NCBI GenBank assembly: GCA_902826615.1
Contig: CADEFN010000006.1
Location: 62,001 to 126,000 of the forward strand
Length of the DNA: 64,000 nucleotides
From: an uncultured Gemmatimonadota bacterium
GTDB taxonomy: Bacteria; Gemmatimonadota; Gemmatimonadetes; Gemmatimonadales; Gemmatimonadaceae
Direction of reading: 5' to 3'
The notes under the pieces are model-generated. The model did no database searches, was not told the origin of the DNA, and worked only from the letters and a program-made list of their open reading frames with translations. Shown piece by piece: positions 16,966 through 30,917 of this stretch. A program made the position numbers and the translations under genes. How positions within the stretch are numbered: position 1 is the first letter of the stretch; every line of letters begins with the position of its first letter.

Positions 16966-17075
16966 GTGGTCCCGCCGGGATCCGGCGCGCTGGGGAGAGA
17001 GAGCGAGCCGAAATGATGGCGGGACAGGCGAGCCGGGGCAAGCGAAGCCGGCTCGACGCGGTGCAACGTGTGAGA

Positions 17076-19748
<2,673 letters not shown>

Positions 19749-20009
19749 GGCTCAGCCTCAGGGCTGACGGGCAAAGGACTCATGATTCCTGAAGTGTCGG
19801 CAGGGTTTGCGGGGGGCAGCGCAGCGAAGGACTGAGGCAGCTTTACCGAGGCGACCGCGGGCGCCGCACGCTGGCGGTCGAGGCACTTCAGGGTGAGGCA
19901 AAATGGCAACGCGTCGCCGGTTTGTCAGGCGGGGAGAGCGCGGATATCGGGCATTTCTTTCCGTCATTGGCCAGCGATGGTGAGGGACTGGTGGGAGGCA
20001 CTATCTTCC

Positions 20010-20027
20010 TTGTGAACTTTTTCACAA
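20010..20027. promoter_or_regulatory. CRP/FNR-like palindromic operator in front of etfBA
   Basis: The sequence TTGTGAACTTTTTCACAA is a perfect seven-base inverted repeat with a four-base centre, equal to TGTGA-N6-TCACA. This is the known half-site arrangement of CRP-family regulators. It lies just downstream of a possible -10 box (TATCTT, 20002-20007) and 15 bases before the proposed GTG start of etfB. A bound regulator there would more likely block than activate transcription, which is inference. Confidence 0.7.
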
Positions 20028-20041
20028 TGGGAGCGGCACCG

Positions 20042-20794
20042 GTGAAAATCGCCGTGTGTATCAAACGGGTCCCCGAAATGGACGGCGCCTTCAAGATCGC
20101 CGCGTCGGGGACCGCCGTAGACGAGACAGGTTTGAAGTGGGACATCTCCGACTTCGATGGCTACGCCGTTGAGGCCGCGTTGCAGATGACCGAGAAGCTC
20201 GGGGCAGGTGAGGTGCACGTGATCTCCCTGGGGCCCGATGTCGTGCAGGAAACCTTGCGCAAGGCATTGTCGATGGGATGTGCACGCGCCACGCACCTCA
20301 AGTGTGATGTGGTCCCGTTCGATCCCTTCGCCATCGCCTCAGCGCTGGCGGCCGAGTTGCAGGGTGGTGGCTATGACCTCGTCATGTTCGGCAAGATGTC
20401 GATCGATTCGGCCAATGGCGCCGTCGGGTTGATGGTGGCCGACTTGTTAGGCATGCCGATGGTGCATGGCTGCTCCAAACTCGACATTGCTGCCGGGGCG
20501 GGCACGGCCCGTCGTGAGATCGAGGGTGGTGGCGAGCTGGTGCGGTTTTCTCTGCCGGCCGTGGTGTCGATTGACGAGGGCATCGCGCGGCCCCGGTACC
20601 CGTCGCTCAAGGGGATCATGGCGGCGAAGAAGAAGCCGATGGACGTGAAGCCGGCGCAGCTTGGACCGGTGCGGCTCACCGTGCAGAAAATGGACTTACC
20701 GGCAGCCCGTGCGGCCGGTCGTATCCTCGGCGAGGGTGCTGCGGTGGTACCCGAACTCGTGCGCCTGCTCCAGCAGGAAGCCAAGGTGATCTGA
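20042..20794 (+). CDS. etfB: Electron transfer flavoprotein beta subunit
   Basis: The 250-residue protein begins VKIAVCIKRVPEMDG, the normal EtfB start. The GTG at 20042 is preferred because GGGAG lies eight bases before it (20029-20033). ATG 20027 and longer in-frame starts would begin inside or upstream of the operator. The segment DGYAVEAALQMTEKLG and the nucleotide-binding SLGPDVVQETLRKALSMG with SIDSANGAVG fit the family. EtfB with EtfA forms a cytoplasmic FAD protein that collects electrons from acyl-CoA and similar dehydrogenases. Its stop overlaps the etfA start by one base (TGATG), so the two are translationally coupled. Confidence 0.94.
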   Translation: MKIAVCIKRVPEMDGAFKIAASGTAVDETGLKWDISDFDGYAVEAALQMTEKLGAGEVHVISLGPDVVQETLRKALSMGCARATHLKCDVVPFDPFAIASALAAELQGGGYDLVMFGKMSIDSANGAVGLMVADLLGMPMVHGCSKLDIAAGAGTARREIEGGGELVRFSLPAVVSIDEGIARPRYPSLKGIMAAKKKPMDVKPAQLGPVRLTVQKMDLPAARAAGRILGEGAAVVPELVRLLQQEAKVI

Positions 20795-21777
20795 TGACAC
20801 ATATCCTGGTATTTGCCGAAACCCGCGGTGGTGCCCCGCGCAAAGTGGCGTTCGAGGCGGTGTCGGCGGCGCGTCAGCTGGCCGACCAGACCGGTGGTGA
20901 GGTGCACGCTGTCCTGGCCGGGAGCGCGGGTGTGGGCGCACATGCCGCAGCGTTAGGCGAACATGGCGCCGACGTGGTGCGGGTCTGCGAACATGACGGG
21001 CTCGCTCACTACAATGGTGATGCCGTGGCGGCGCTGATGGCGCAGCTCACGCAGGGCGGCTCGTACCGCGCCGTGTTCTTCAGTGCCAGTGCGCAGGGGA
21101 AAGACCTGGCGCCGCGCACTGCCGCAAAGCTGCGCACCACTCTGGCGGGTGACATCACATCGTTTGTACTCGAAGGCGACGCGCTGGTGGTCACACACCC
21201 CGGGTACACGGGCAAGGTGATCCAGACGCTGCGGCTGACGGGTTCGCCGGCGATTGTTTCGCTGCGTCCCGGGGCCGCCATGGTGGCGAAGTCGCCCAAG
21301 GCCGGGCGTGTGGAGGCCGTAGCGCCGCCAGCCGATCCGGCGTCGTCGCGTGTGGTCACCACCGAAACGGTGCTGGGCGACACCAAGAAGCTCGACCTGG
21401 GCGAAGCGCCGGTGATTGTGAGCGGTGGGCGCGGTCTCAAGGCCGCCGAACACTTTGCGCTGGTCGAGGCATTGGCGGCCGCGTTCGGCAATGCGGCGGT
21501 AGGGGCGACTCGTGCCGTCACTGACGAAGGGTGGCGTCCACACTCCGATCAGATCGGGCAAACGGGACGGTTGGTGAGCCCCGACCTGTACGTGGCGGTG
21601 GGAATCAGCGGGGCCATTCAGCACCTGGCCGGCATGCGCACATCCCGCTGTATCGTCGCGATCAACAAGGACAAGGAAGCGCCGATCTTCAAGGTCGCGG
21701 ACTACGGAATTGTCGGCGACGTGTTCGAAGTGGTGCCGGCGCTGACGGCCGCGATTGCGGCGGCGAAGAAGAGTTAG
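20794..21777 (+). CDS. etfA: Electron transfer flavoprotein alpha subunit
   Basis: The protein has 327 residues. The N-terminal half starts THILVFAETRGGAPRKVAFE. The C-terminal FAD domain contains VSGGRGLKAAEHFALVEALA, then VTDEGWRPHSDQIGQTGR, LYVAVGISGAIQHLAGM and INKDKEAPIFKVADYGIVGD, all standard EtfA blocks. It binds the FAD that passes electrons to a membrane quinone oxidoreductase. The Fe-S membrane protein at 39255-41309 in this window is a good candidate partner. The stop codon TAG is embedded in AGTTAGGT, one of the recurrent words. A strong intrinsic terminator follows after 24 bases. Confidence 0.95.
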   Translation: MTHILVFAETRGGAPRKVAFEAVSAARQLADQTGGEVHAVLAGSAGVGAHAAALGEHGADVVRVCEHDGLAHYNGDAVAALMAQLTQGGSYRAVFFSASAQGKDLAPRTAAKLRTTLAGDITSFVLEGDALVVTHPGYTGKVIQTLRLTGSPAIVSLRPGAAMVAKSPKAGRVEAVAPPADPASSRVVTTETVLGDTKKLDLGEAPVIVSGGRGLKAAEHFALVEALAAAFGNAAVGATRAVTDEGWRPHSDQIGQTGRLVSPDLYVAVGISGAIQHLAGMRTSRCIVAINKDKEAPIFKVADYGIVGDVFEVVPALTAAIAAAKKS

Positions 21778-21801
21778 GTCGCTCTGCTCGGCAGGTGTGA
21801 A

Positions 21802-21830
21802 GGGCCCCGCGATCGCGGGGCCCTTTGTTT
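21802..21830. terminator. Intrinsic terminator after etfA
   Basis: A perfect 22-base palindrome (two 11-base arms meeting at CGATCG, positions 21802-21823) is followed by TTTGTTT. It lies between the convergent etfA and M28 peptidase genes. The T-rich side follows etfA, and the hairpin may act in both directions. The M28 stop codon begins inside the T tract. Confidence 0.85.
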
Positions 21831-22902
21831 ACCGAATGCGCGCCTCCACCAGCCTGGCCACGGCGCCTAACGTTGTCTGCATGGCGTTGAAGCCGAGGCG
21901 GAAATCGGCGTCGGAGAAGGAGACGTAGAGGTCGGTGGCGCGATGCCAGTGCGGGTTCGCTCCGCGTCCGGTTTCGAACAGGCGTCGATTCTCGCGCAAG
22001 CTCACGGCAGCGACCAGGTCCTGAAAGGGGCCCGAGTCGGTGTTGCTCATGGCGTTGCTCATGGCCGCCGGATAGTCGGTCGCGAAAAAGCGGTTGGCGT
22101 TCAGCAGCTTGAGTGCCAGCTGCGCCGATTCGTCGGCCTTGGCCGAGTTGAGCTGGAACTCGATATCGACATCTGCGTCGAGGGTCTGGTTCCACTGCAC
22201 GGGCACCCCATGATCCCAGAGCATCATGTCGTGCTGAATCATGCCTAACCATTTGGGTTCCGGGTATTTGCCGGAGCCTTTTGGCTGCTCAATGCCCTGG
22301 AGCTTGGCGCGCTGGTCGACGTACGCGCGGGCCCCATTGAGTCCCGTTTCCTCGTTGTTCCAGAGCGCAAAGCGCACCGAACGATTCGTCGTCACATCGG
22401 GCGCGGCGAGGATGCGTGCGATCTCCATGACCAGCGCGGTGCCCGAGGCGTCGTCATTGGCCGCTTCGCCGCCACCTCGGCCATCCATGTGCCCGCCGAT
22501 GATGTACATCTCTCCCGGGGTAGTGCTGCCAATCTTTGTGGCGAACACCTGCTCACGCGGGGAGCCCTGGTAGTCGTACTTCACACGTTCGGTGGTGTAT
22601 CCCCAGCTCTTGAGTTGTGCTTCGATCCAGTCGTTGGCCTGGGCGTTTCGTGGTGTGCCCTGCTCGCGGTCGCCGAACTCTGTGAGTCCCTTGATGAGGG
22701 CCTTGTAGCTGGTGAAGTCGAGGCGGTCGACGACGCGCTTCACCGCGCTGTCGGCTGCTGTCATGTTCACACTGCCGAGTACTCCTCTCCCCGGCTGGCC
22801 GGGTTGTGGCGCCTGACGCTGCTGGCCTTGTTGCTGCGCCGGGGGTGTGGCTTGCGCTGGTAAGGCGAGGGGGAGGGCGAGGAGAATGACGAGTCGGCGC
22901 AT
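21829..22902 (-). CDS. Secreted M28-family zinc aminopeptidase
   Basis: The 357-residue protein is read from ATG 22902 (signal peptide RRLVILLALPLALPAQA, then a Gln/Pro-rich linker to about residue 40). Zinc ligands of the M28 fold are visible: H138 and D140 in GGHMDGRG, the bridging Asp in AANDDASG (about D150), the catalytic and ligand Glu pair E184/E185 in WNNEETGLNG, Asp in IQHDMMLWD, and His near the C-terminus (NPHWHRATD). It would trim amino acids from peptides in the periplasm or outside the cell. It is the last gene of a minus-strand series, 67 bases after the caspase-like gene. Confidence 0.92.
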   Translation of the reverse strand: MRRLVILLALPLALPAQATPPAQQQGQQRQAPQPGQPGRGVLGSVNMTAADSAVKRVVDRLDFTSYKALIKGLTEFGDREQGTPRNAQANDWIEAQLKSWGYTTERVKYDYQGSPREQVFATKIGSTTPGEMYIIGGHMDGRGGGEAANDDASGTALVMEIARILAAPDVTTNRSVRFALWNNEETGLNGARAYVDQRAKLQGIEQPKGSGKYPEPKWLGMIQHDMMLWDHGVPVQWNQTLDADVDIEFQLNSAKADESAQLALKLLNANRFFATDYPAAMSNAMSNTDSGPFQDLVAAVSLRENRRLFETGRGANPHWHRATDLYVSFSDADFRLGFNAMQTTLGAVARLVEARIR

Positions 22903-22969
22903 GGCGTGTGGGGGGAGTCGGGTGGTGGATCTACGCGTGGTAGCCCTGTGATGTTGTGGCGTCCCGACG

Positions 22970-24982
22970 TCACGGGCGGGGTTTTCGCCGCACCACAAAT
23001 GATCGCGTGACAACTGTCCAGTCGCAGTCCACGGGCTCGTTGCGGCCAAGATCGCGCGTGGGGTTGCCGTTGAACACTGACGTCAGAAGGTCACCGAGCC
23101 GTGTGCCCCCGGTACGCAACGCGACCTGCTGCAAAACCGAGAAGTCGGTGGGCTTTTCAGTGACAAAAAGCCGGATGGTTTCTACCCCAACTGTTTCACG
23201 CGCGTTCTCCACCGACTCTGCGTAAGGGAAGTTCTCCGGCCAACGCACATCGAACACCATCCCCGGGCGCACATCATAGTCGAACGTGCCTTCGGCGCGC
23301 AGCGGCACCTGGGCACGCGCTTCCTTGTAGGGATGAATCGACGTCACGGCGCCGCTGATTCCGAAGTCGATGAGTGTGACAAACACCGGGGCGTTGTGTG
23401 TGCTGGTAACCCGGAACGCGATCTTGTCGCCCTCCTCGTACACCACCTGCCCACCCGCCTCTGCCGGAACCGCCACTTCGGGGACGCCTGACGCCGGCAC
23501 CCTGAGCAGCTCGAGTGTGAACTTGCCCTGCAGGAGCGAGTTGGGGTCAGGGTTGTTGATGGCCAGCCCCTGCCGGTATCTCGCAATCTTCTCGAGGTTG
23601 CTCCGAATCGCGGTTTCCTCGCCGACCCGCTTGAGTGGTGCCACCAGATTGCCCAGGCTCGACGTCACCGCCCACGTGGGTGACCGCAACGCACCGGCCC
23701 CGGGTACGGGGTCACCGTCGCGCACCTCGTTGCGTGCGGGAAGCAGCGTGAGTCGCACTCCATCGCCCGCTTCGGTCACCAGCTCCACCAGCGTGGAGTC
23801 GAGCAGCTGGGCACGCAGCGCCTGAACGGCAGCCTCGCCACTGTCGGGCAGCGCAACCCGCAAGCGGAAGTCGCCGAAGGCGTGTGACACTTCGAACGCA
23901 CGGGCGTTGGCGACAATGGCTCCCGGTGTGCCTTCGCTCGTTATGCGTCCCTCGGCGTTCAGTGCCGAGACGGCGGTGATTTCGATTTCTCCGAGAGTGG
24001 TGCCGGGCTCTGCCCGTTTGGCGCCAATGGGCTGGATGGAATACCTGGAACCCGTGGTCACCCCATGTGCCGCGCCCGCTGAAAAGGTGACCCGCTCGCC
24101 ATTGCGTGTGGTAACCGGGAGGTAGCGCATCGGCTCAAACTCCGACGTGCCGAACAGGACACGGTCTCCCTTGCCCTCCATCTGCGGGTGCTGGCTCGAT
24201 GAATAGGCCGTTACCTGCGCAGCCGCGGTCTCGAAGACGTCGCGGTACGTGGTGGTGGGCCCGGCCTTGAGCATTTCGCGCGTGAGATGCCAGGTGAGCG
24301 CGCCATGAGGGACGATCTTGCCGTCGATGGTCGCCCGGTACTCGGCGCTCTCCTCGGTGTCGCGGCAGCCGGCAATGAGCACGTGGGATTCACTCACCGC
24401 AAACCAGCCGCTGGGGCCTGACGCCTGCTGCTCGCGCGGGGCGAGCGGGGTGCGCTCCTTCAGCAGCTCTTCACGCGTGCGAGTGTCGGGCGGCACCGAA
24501 CGCACAGGTACATCGCTGCCGCTGTCGCGGGTGATTGTGCCCGAGTGACAGCAATCAAAGATGAGGGTGATGAAGCGGGTGCGCGCGGCCAGGGCTTCGA
24601 GCTGCAGCGCGATTTCATCGTCCGTGATGTCGCGATTGTTGCCACGCCAGCCGCCACTGTCGTGCGGCATGATGGTGCTGTCGTACCCCGAGGGTTCGTC
24701 GTACTCGAGGTCAGTCATCTGACTGCCGTGACCGGCGAAGTACACCACCACGATGTCGTCTTTTGCCGTGGACTCCACCAGCGTCTTCAGCGCGCCGAGG
24801 ATGTTGTCGCGCGTGGCCTCCGCATCGGTGAGCAGGGAGAGGTGCTCGGCGGCGAAACCAAATGGCTGCTGCAAGAGCGAGTGCATGAGATGTGCGTCAT
24901 TCACGCACCCGGTCAGCTGCCGTTCCGGTGGAAGAAGCGGATACTGATTGATCCCGATGACGAGCCCACGTTGTGCTGGCAT
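22970..24982 (-). CDS. Caspase-like (metacaspase/orthocaspase, C14) protease with DUF4384-like C-terminus
   Basis: The protein has 670 residues. The N-terminal p20-like domain (about 1-270) shows the catalytic His85 in VVYFAGHGSQ and Cys145 in IFDCCHSGTI, with DGD-like acidic loops between them. This is the full dyad of an active cysteine protease that cleaves after basic residues in the metacaspase group. The C-terminal region (about 520-640, GDKIAFRVTSTHNAPVFVTL, later GMVFDVRWPENFPYAESVE) resembles the DUF4384 beta domain that often follows prokaryotic caspases. No signal peptide is seen, so it is probably cytoplasmic. It is downstream of a Ser/Thr kinase and a short repeat protein on the same strand. 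Confidence 0.9.
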   Translation of the reverse strand: MPAQRGLVIGINQYPLLPPERQLTGCVNDAHLMHSLLQQPFGFAAEHLSLLTDAEATRDNILGALKTLVESTAKDDIVVVYFAGHGSQMTDLEYDEPSGYDSTIMPHDSGGWRGNNRDITDDEIALQLEALAARTRFITLIFDCCHSGTITRDSGSDVPVRSVPPDTRTREELLKERTPLAPREQQASGPSGWFAVSESHVLIAGCRDTEESAEYRATIDGKIVPHGALTWHLTREMLKAGPTTTYRDVFETAAAQVTAYSSSQHPQMEGKGDRVLFGTSEFEPMRYLPVTTRNGERVTFSAGAAHGVTTGSRYSIQPIGAKRAEPGTTLGEIEITAVSALNAEGRITSEGTPGAIVANARAFEVSHAFGDFRLRVALPDSGEAAVQALRAQLLDSTLVELVTEAGDGVRLTLLPARNEVRDGDPVPGAGALRSPTWAVTSSLGNLVAPLKRVGEETAIRSNLEKIARYRQGLAINNPDPNSLLQGKFTLELLRVPASGVPEVAVPAEAGGQVVYEEGDKIAFRVTSTHNAPVFVTLIDFGISGAVTSIHPYKEARAQVPLRAEGTFDYDVRPGMVFDVRWPENFPYAESVENARETVGVETIRLFVTEKPTDFSVLQQVALRTGGTRLGDLLTSVFNGNPTRDLGRNEPVDCDWTVVTRSFVVRRKPRP

Positions 24983-25035
24983 GTGCCTTGTTCCAATGTG
25001 ATGAAGTGGGGCCGCGGCTAACCACGTGTTGCAAG

Positions 25036-25063
25036 GGCCCCCGGCGCACGCACGCCGGGGGCC
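25036..25063 (-). terminator. Strong hairpin between the repeat protein and caspase genes, possible attenuator
   Basis: Two perfect 11-base GC-only arms flank a six-base loop (CACGCA on the plus strand). No long T tract follows in the minus direction, only TTGC. It probably slows or partly stops RNA polymerase before the caspase gene, or protects the upstream mRNA end, rather than ending transcription fully. Confidence 0.5.
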
Positions 25064-25068
25064 TGGAG

Positions 25069-25350
25069 TTAGTGGGGGTATTTCTTTGGTGGTGGTTGCG
25101 GATCACCGTCGCCCCGCTTCGGGGGCGGTGCCGGCGGTGGGGTGTCCCCGTCCCCTCGTTTGGGCGGTGGAGCCGGAGGAGGGGTGTCTCCATCGCCTCG
25201 TTTGGGTGGTGGAGCCGGAGGGGGAGTGTCTCCATCTCCTCGTTTGGGAGGCGGAGCGAGTGGCGGCGCGTCGCCATCCCCGCGTTTGGGTGGTGGCGGG
25301 GAAGGAGGAGAGCCCCCCTCTTCGATTTCCGGCGATTCACCAGCGGTCAT
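25069..25350 (-). CDS. Small proline-rich protein with tandem KRGDGD repeats
   Basis: The 93-residue protein has no homologue that I can name. After an acidic lead (TAGESPEIEEGG) it consists of five copies of a unit KRGDGDTPPPAPPP (14 residues, 42 bases). The first copy is slightly changed and the last is cut short before a basic tail PKKYPH. The chain should be extended and disordered, with polyproline stretches. The Thr before PPP in three units is a possible phosphorylation site for the kinase whose gene ends 24 bases upstream. The frame is supported by its position between two co-directional genes and by a TGGAG 8-12 bases before the ATG. It may be a linker or scaffold between kinase and caspase. 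Confidence 0.68.
   Translation of the reverse strand: MTAGESPEIEEGGSPPSPPPPKRGDGDAPPLAPPPKRGDGDTPPPAPPPKRGDGDTPPPAPPPKRGDGDTPPPAPPPKRGDGDPQPPPKKYPH
25102..25287. repeat. Tandem 42-base repeats coding the RGD units
   Basis: Four full units of 42 bases (25120-25287) and one partial unit (25102-25119) lie head to tail. The middle units are almost identical in DNA, differing at only a few third positions such as GGTGGAGCC versus GGCGGTGCC. Such near identity suggests recent expansion or contraction by slippage or recombination, so copy number may vary among strains. Confidence 0.85.
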
Positions 25351-25374
25351 CTGCGAGACTCCAGGTGGGGGTGT

Positions 25375-28224
<2,850 letters not shown>

Positions 28225-28291
28225 GTGGGCATCAAGGGGTGGGAGGCATTCGAGGCATGTTCAGGTTACCGGGCTCGACAGGCGGCGTAAA

Positions 28292-28314
28292 GACCGCGGA
28301 GCGAGCCTGCGGTC
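28292..28314 (-). terminator. Weak hairpin between apaG and the kinase gene
   Basis: GACCGC and GCGGTC are separated by 11 bases and, read on the minus strand, are followed by TTTACG. The short stem and three T residues make a weak or partial terminator at best. Confidence 0.35.
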
Positions 28315-28335
28315 GGAAGCACCCCATTCCAGACG

Positions 28336-28737
28336 TCAGTTGACCTCTTCTTCTCCGGTCTGCAGCAGGAACCGAGGAATAACCGCACTGAAGGGGGTCG
28401 AGTCGGCACGAATGAAGTGGTAGCTCCCTTCCATCCACCCGCTCACCCCTTCGAGCACGCAAAACGAGCGGTATTCGTGCACCGCGCCGGGCGGGATGAC
28501 TGGCTGTTCACCCACAACTCCCGCCCCCTCCACGATCTCCTCGCCGGCCACATCGTCGTGGATGAGCCAGCGGCGTGTGAGCAGTTGGACCTGATGCTCG
28601 GCGAGGTTCTCGATACGCACGTGGTAGCCGAATACGTAGCGCTTCGACGCCAGGTCCGACTGCGACGGAAGAAATGCGGGCCGCACGGTGATCCGGATGC
28701 CTTCGGTAACGCGGTGGAACAGAGGGGTGCGACGCAT
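28336..28737 (-). CDS. apaG: ApaG-family protein
   Basis: The 133-residue protein from ATG 28737 matches the usual ApaG length (about 125-130). A longer in-frame start at 28902 would add an Arg/Ala-rich tail not seen in the family. The family blocks are RYVFGYHVRIENLAE, QLLTRRWLIHDD, VGEQPVIPPGAVHEYRSF and GWMEGSYHF, which form a single Ig-like beta sandwich. The role of ApaG is not settled. In enterobacteria it is linked to cobalt resistance, Mg efflux and Ap4A metabolism. The gene is transcribed away from the S9 peptidase gene with a 128-base divergent spacer. Confidence 0.93.
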   Translation of the reverse strand: MRRTPLFHRVTEGIRITVRPAFLPSQSDLASKRYVFGYHVRIENLAEHQVQLLTRRWLIHDDVAGEEIVEGAGVVGEQPVIPPGAVHEYRSFCVLEGVSGWMEGSYHFIRADSTPFSAVIPRFLLQTGEEEVN

Positions 28738-28865
28738 GGAAGCCGGGTGAAGGCGATAACCACAGTCTACTTCACCGGCGCTTCGAGATGCCACCGCACG
28801 TTCGACAGCTGCCGGACCCGCCCCTACCTTTGTCGCCGTGCTTCCAACATGAACGGAGATTGCCC

Positions 28866-30917
28866 ATGCGTTTCCCCTGGCTCGCGCCCGTCGCCGCGGC
28901 ACTTCTACTCTCTTCCCCGCTGCAAGGGCAGGAGAAGGCCTCCGACACCCTGCTCACCGTCAATCACTATCTCGACTTCGAGACGGTGGCCGATGCGAAG
29001 ATCTCGCCCGACGGGGCGCGCATCATCTACACGCGGCGGTTTGTCGACAAACAAAAGGATTCCTTCGAGGCCGCTCTCTGGATCATGAATGCCGACGGCT
29101 CGGAGAACCGCTTTCTGGTGCGCGGCGCTTCCCCGGTCTGGTCGCCAGACGGGACGCGCATTGCCTACCTGGCCGAAGGAGCGCCCACCGGCGCCCAGGT
29201 TTTTGTGCGATGGATGAACGCGGAGGGGGCGACGTCGCAGGTGACACGTGTGGAGTACCCGCTCAGTGACATCGCCTGGTCGCCGGATGGCAGGTGGATC
29301 GGCTTCTCGATGTATACGCCCAAGCCTAACGTGTGGGCCATCGACATGCCCGCGCCGCCCCCGGGTGCGCAATGGACCCCGGCGCCGCGATACGTGAAGG
29401 ACATTCACTACCGGGCAGACCGGCGCGGATTCCTCGAGCCGGGCTTTGTGCATCTCTACGTGGCCCCTGCTGATGGTGGTACACCACGCCAGCTGACAAA
29501 AGGTGACTGGAACGCCGGGGCGCGCTTCGACGGGCAGCCAGGCGGTGTGTCATACAGCTGGACCCCCGATGGCAAGTCGATGGTCTTCGACGGGTTGATG
29601 GAGACCACCAGCGACAAGAACTATCGCGACTCCGACATCAATGTCGTGGACGTCGCCAGCGGCACCATGCGCAAGCTCACCACGCAGCGTGGGTCGTGGT
29701 CGGATCCCGAGGTGTCGCCGGACGGGCAGTGGATTGCCTATAGCGGGTATGCATCCACCCCACAGTCGTACAAGACCTCCGAGCTCTTTGTCATGCGGCT
29801 GGACGGGTCAGGCGCAAAGAAGATCTCGGCGAACCTGGATCGCGATGTCGGTCAGCTTACCTGGGCACGTGACAACAGCGGTGTGTACTTCACCGCTGGC
29901 GATCGCGGCGCCAACAACATGCACTTCGCATCGGTGAGTGGTGTGGTACGTCCCATCACCACCGGGCCGCAGATGTTCAGCCTCGGCTCCATTTCGTCGA
30001 ACGGGGTGGTGGCCGGGGTGCGCAGCACTGCGCTGGAGCCGCCGGACGTGGTGCGTTTCGCGCTGACGTCGCCGGCCTCGGTTTCGCGCCTGACGAGTGT
30101 GAACGCCGAGATCCTCGGCAACAAGAAGCTGGCGACGCTGGAAGAGTTGTGGGTCACCTCCACCAACGGTGCTAAGGTGCACGGCTGGCTCGTGAAACCG
30201 CCCAACTTCGATCCGGCAAAGAAGTGGCCGATGATCATGGAGATACATGGTGGCCCGCACGCGATGTATAACGTTGGCTTCAGCTACATGTATCAGAACT
30301 TCGCGGCCAATGGCTACGTGGTGCTGTACACCAATCCGCGTGGGTCAACGGGCTACGGCACCGATTTCGGGAACGCCATCAACAAGCGATACCCCGGCGT
30401 GGACTACGAAGACCTGATGGCATCGGTCGACACCGTGATCGGGCGCGGGTACATCGATCAGACCCGCATGTATGTCGGCGGTTGTTCAGGTGGCGGTGTG
30501 TTGTCGAGCTGGGTGATCGGCCACACCAACCGCTTTGCCGGTGCGGCCGTGCGCTGCCCAGTGATGAACTGGATTTCTTTTGCCGGCAACGCCGATGTTC
30601 CGTACTTCGGTCATGCCTGGTTCGAGAAGCCGTATTGGGAAGATCCCAAGCCCTGGCTCGACCAGTCGCCCCTCATGTACGTGGGCAAGGTGACCACTCC
30701 CACCGTCATCATGACAGGAGAGCTCGACCTCCGCACACCGATGGCGCAGTCGGAGGAGTTTTTCCAGGCCCTGCAGATGCGCGGTGTGCCGTCAGCGCTG
30801 TTGCGCTTCCAGGGTGAGTATCACGGCACCGGGTCCAAGCCAAGCAACTTCATGCGCACCCAGCTCTACATGATGAGCTGGTACCAGCAACACAAACGTG
30901 ACCGTGCAGCCATGTAA
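28866..30917 (+). CDS. Secreted S9-family prolyl oligopeptidase-like peptidase
   Basis: The 683-residue protein from ATG 28866 (CGGAGA ahead as ribosome site) has a signal peptide (RFPWLAPVAAALLLSSPLQGQ). A propeller domain follows (about 40-400, with repeated SPDG units such as VSPDGQWIAYSG), then an alpha/beta hydrolase domain. The catalytic triad is S541 in GGCSGGG, D621 in GELDLRTP and H653 in EYHGTG. It is probably a dipeptidyl or acylaminoacyl peptidase that removes short pieces from peptides. The amidohydrolase gene starts inside its last codons, so the two are co-translated. Confidence 0.93.
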   Translation: MRFPWLAPVAAALLLSSPLQGQEKASDTLLTVNHYLDFETVADAKISPDGARIIYTRRFVDKQKDSFEAALWIMNADGSENRFLVRGASPVWSPDGTRIAYLAEGAPTGAQVFVRWMNAEGATSQVTRVEYPLSDIAWSPDGRWIGFSMYTPKPNVWAIDMPAPPPGAQWTPAPRYVKDIHYRADRRGFLEPGFVHLYVAPADGGTPRQLTKGDWNAGARFDGQPGGVSYSWTPDGKSMVFDGLMETTSDKNYRDSDINVVDVASGTMRKLTTQRGSWSDPEVSPDGQWIAYSGYASTPQSYKTSELFVMRLDGSGAKKISANLDRDVGQLTWARDNSGVYFTAGDRGANNMHFASVSGVVRPITTGPQMFSLGSISSNGVVAGVRSTALEPPDVVRFALTSPASVSRLTSVNAEILGNKKLATLEELWVTSTNGAKVHGWLVKPPNFDPAKKWPMIMEIHGGPHAMYNVGFSYMYQNFAANGYVVLYTNPRGSTGYGTDFGNAINKRYPGVDYEDLMASVDTVIGRGYIDQTRMYVGGCSGGGVLSSWVIGHTNRFAGAAVRCPVMNWISFAGNADVPYFGHAWFEKPYWEDPKPWLDQSPLMYVGKVTTPTVIMTGELDLRTPMAQSEEFFQALQMRGVPSALLRFQGEYHGTGSKPSNFMRTQLYMMSWYQQHKRDRAAM

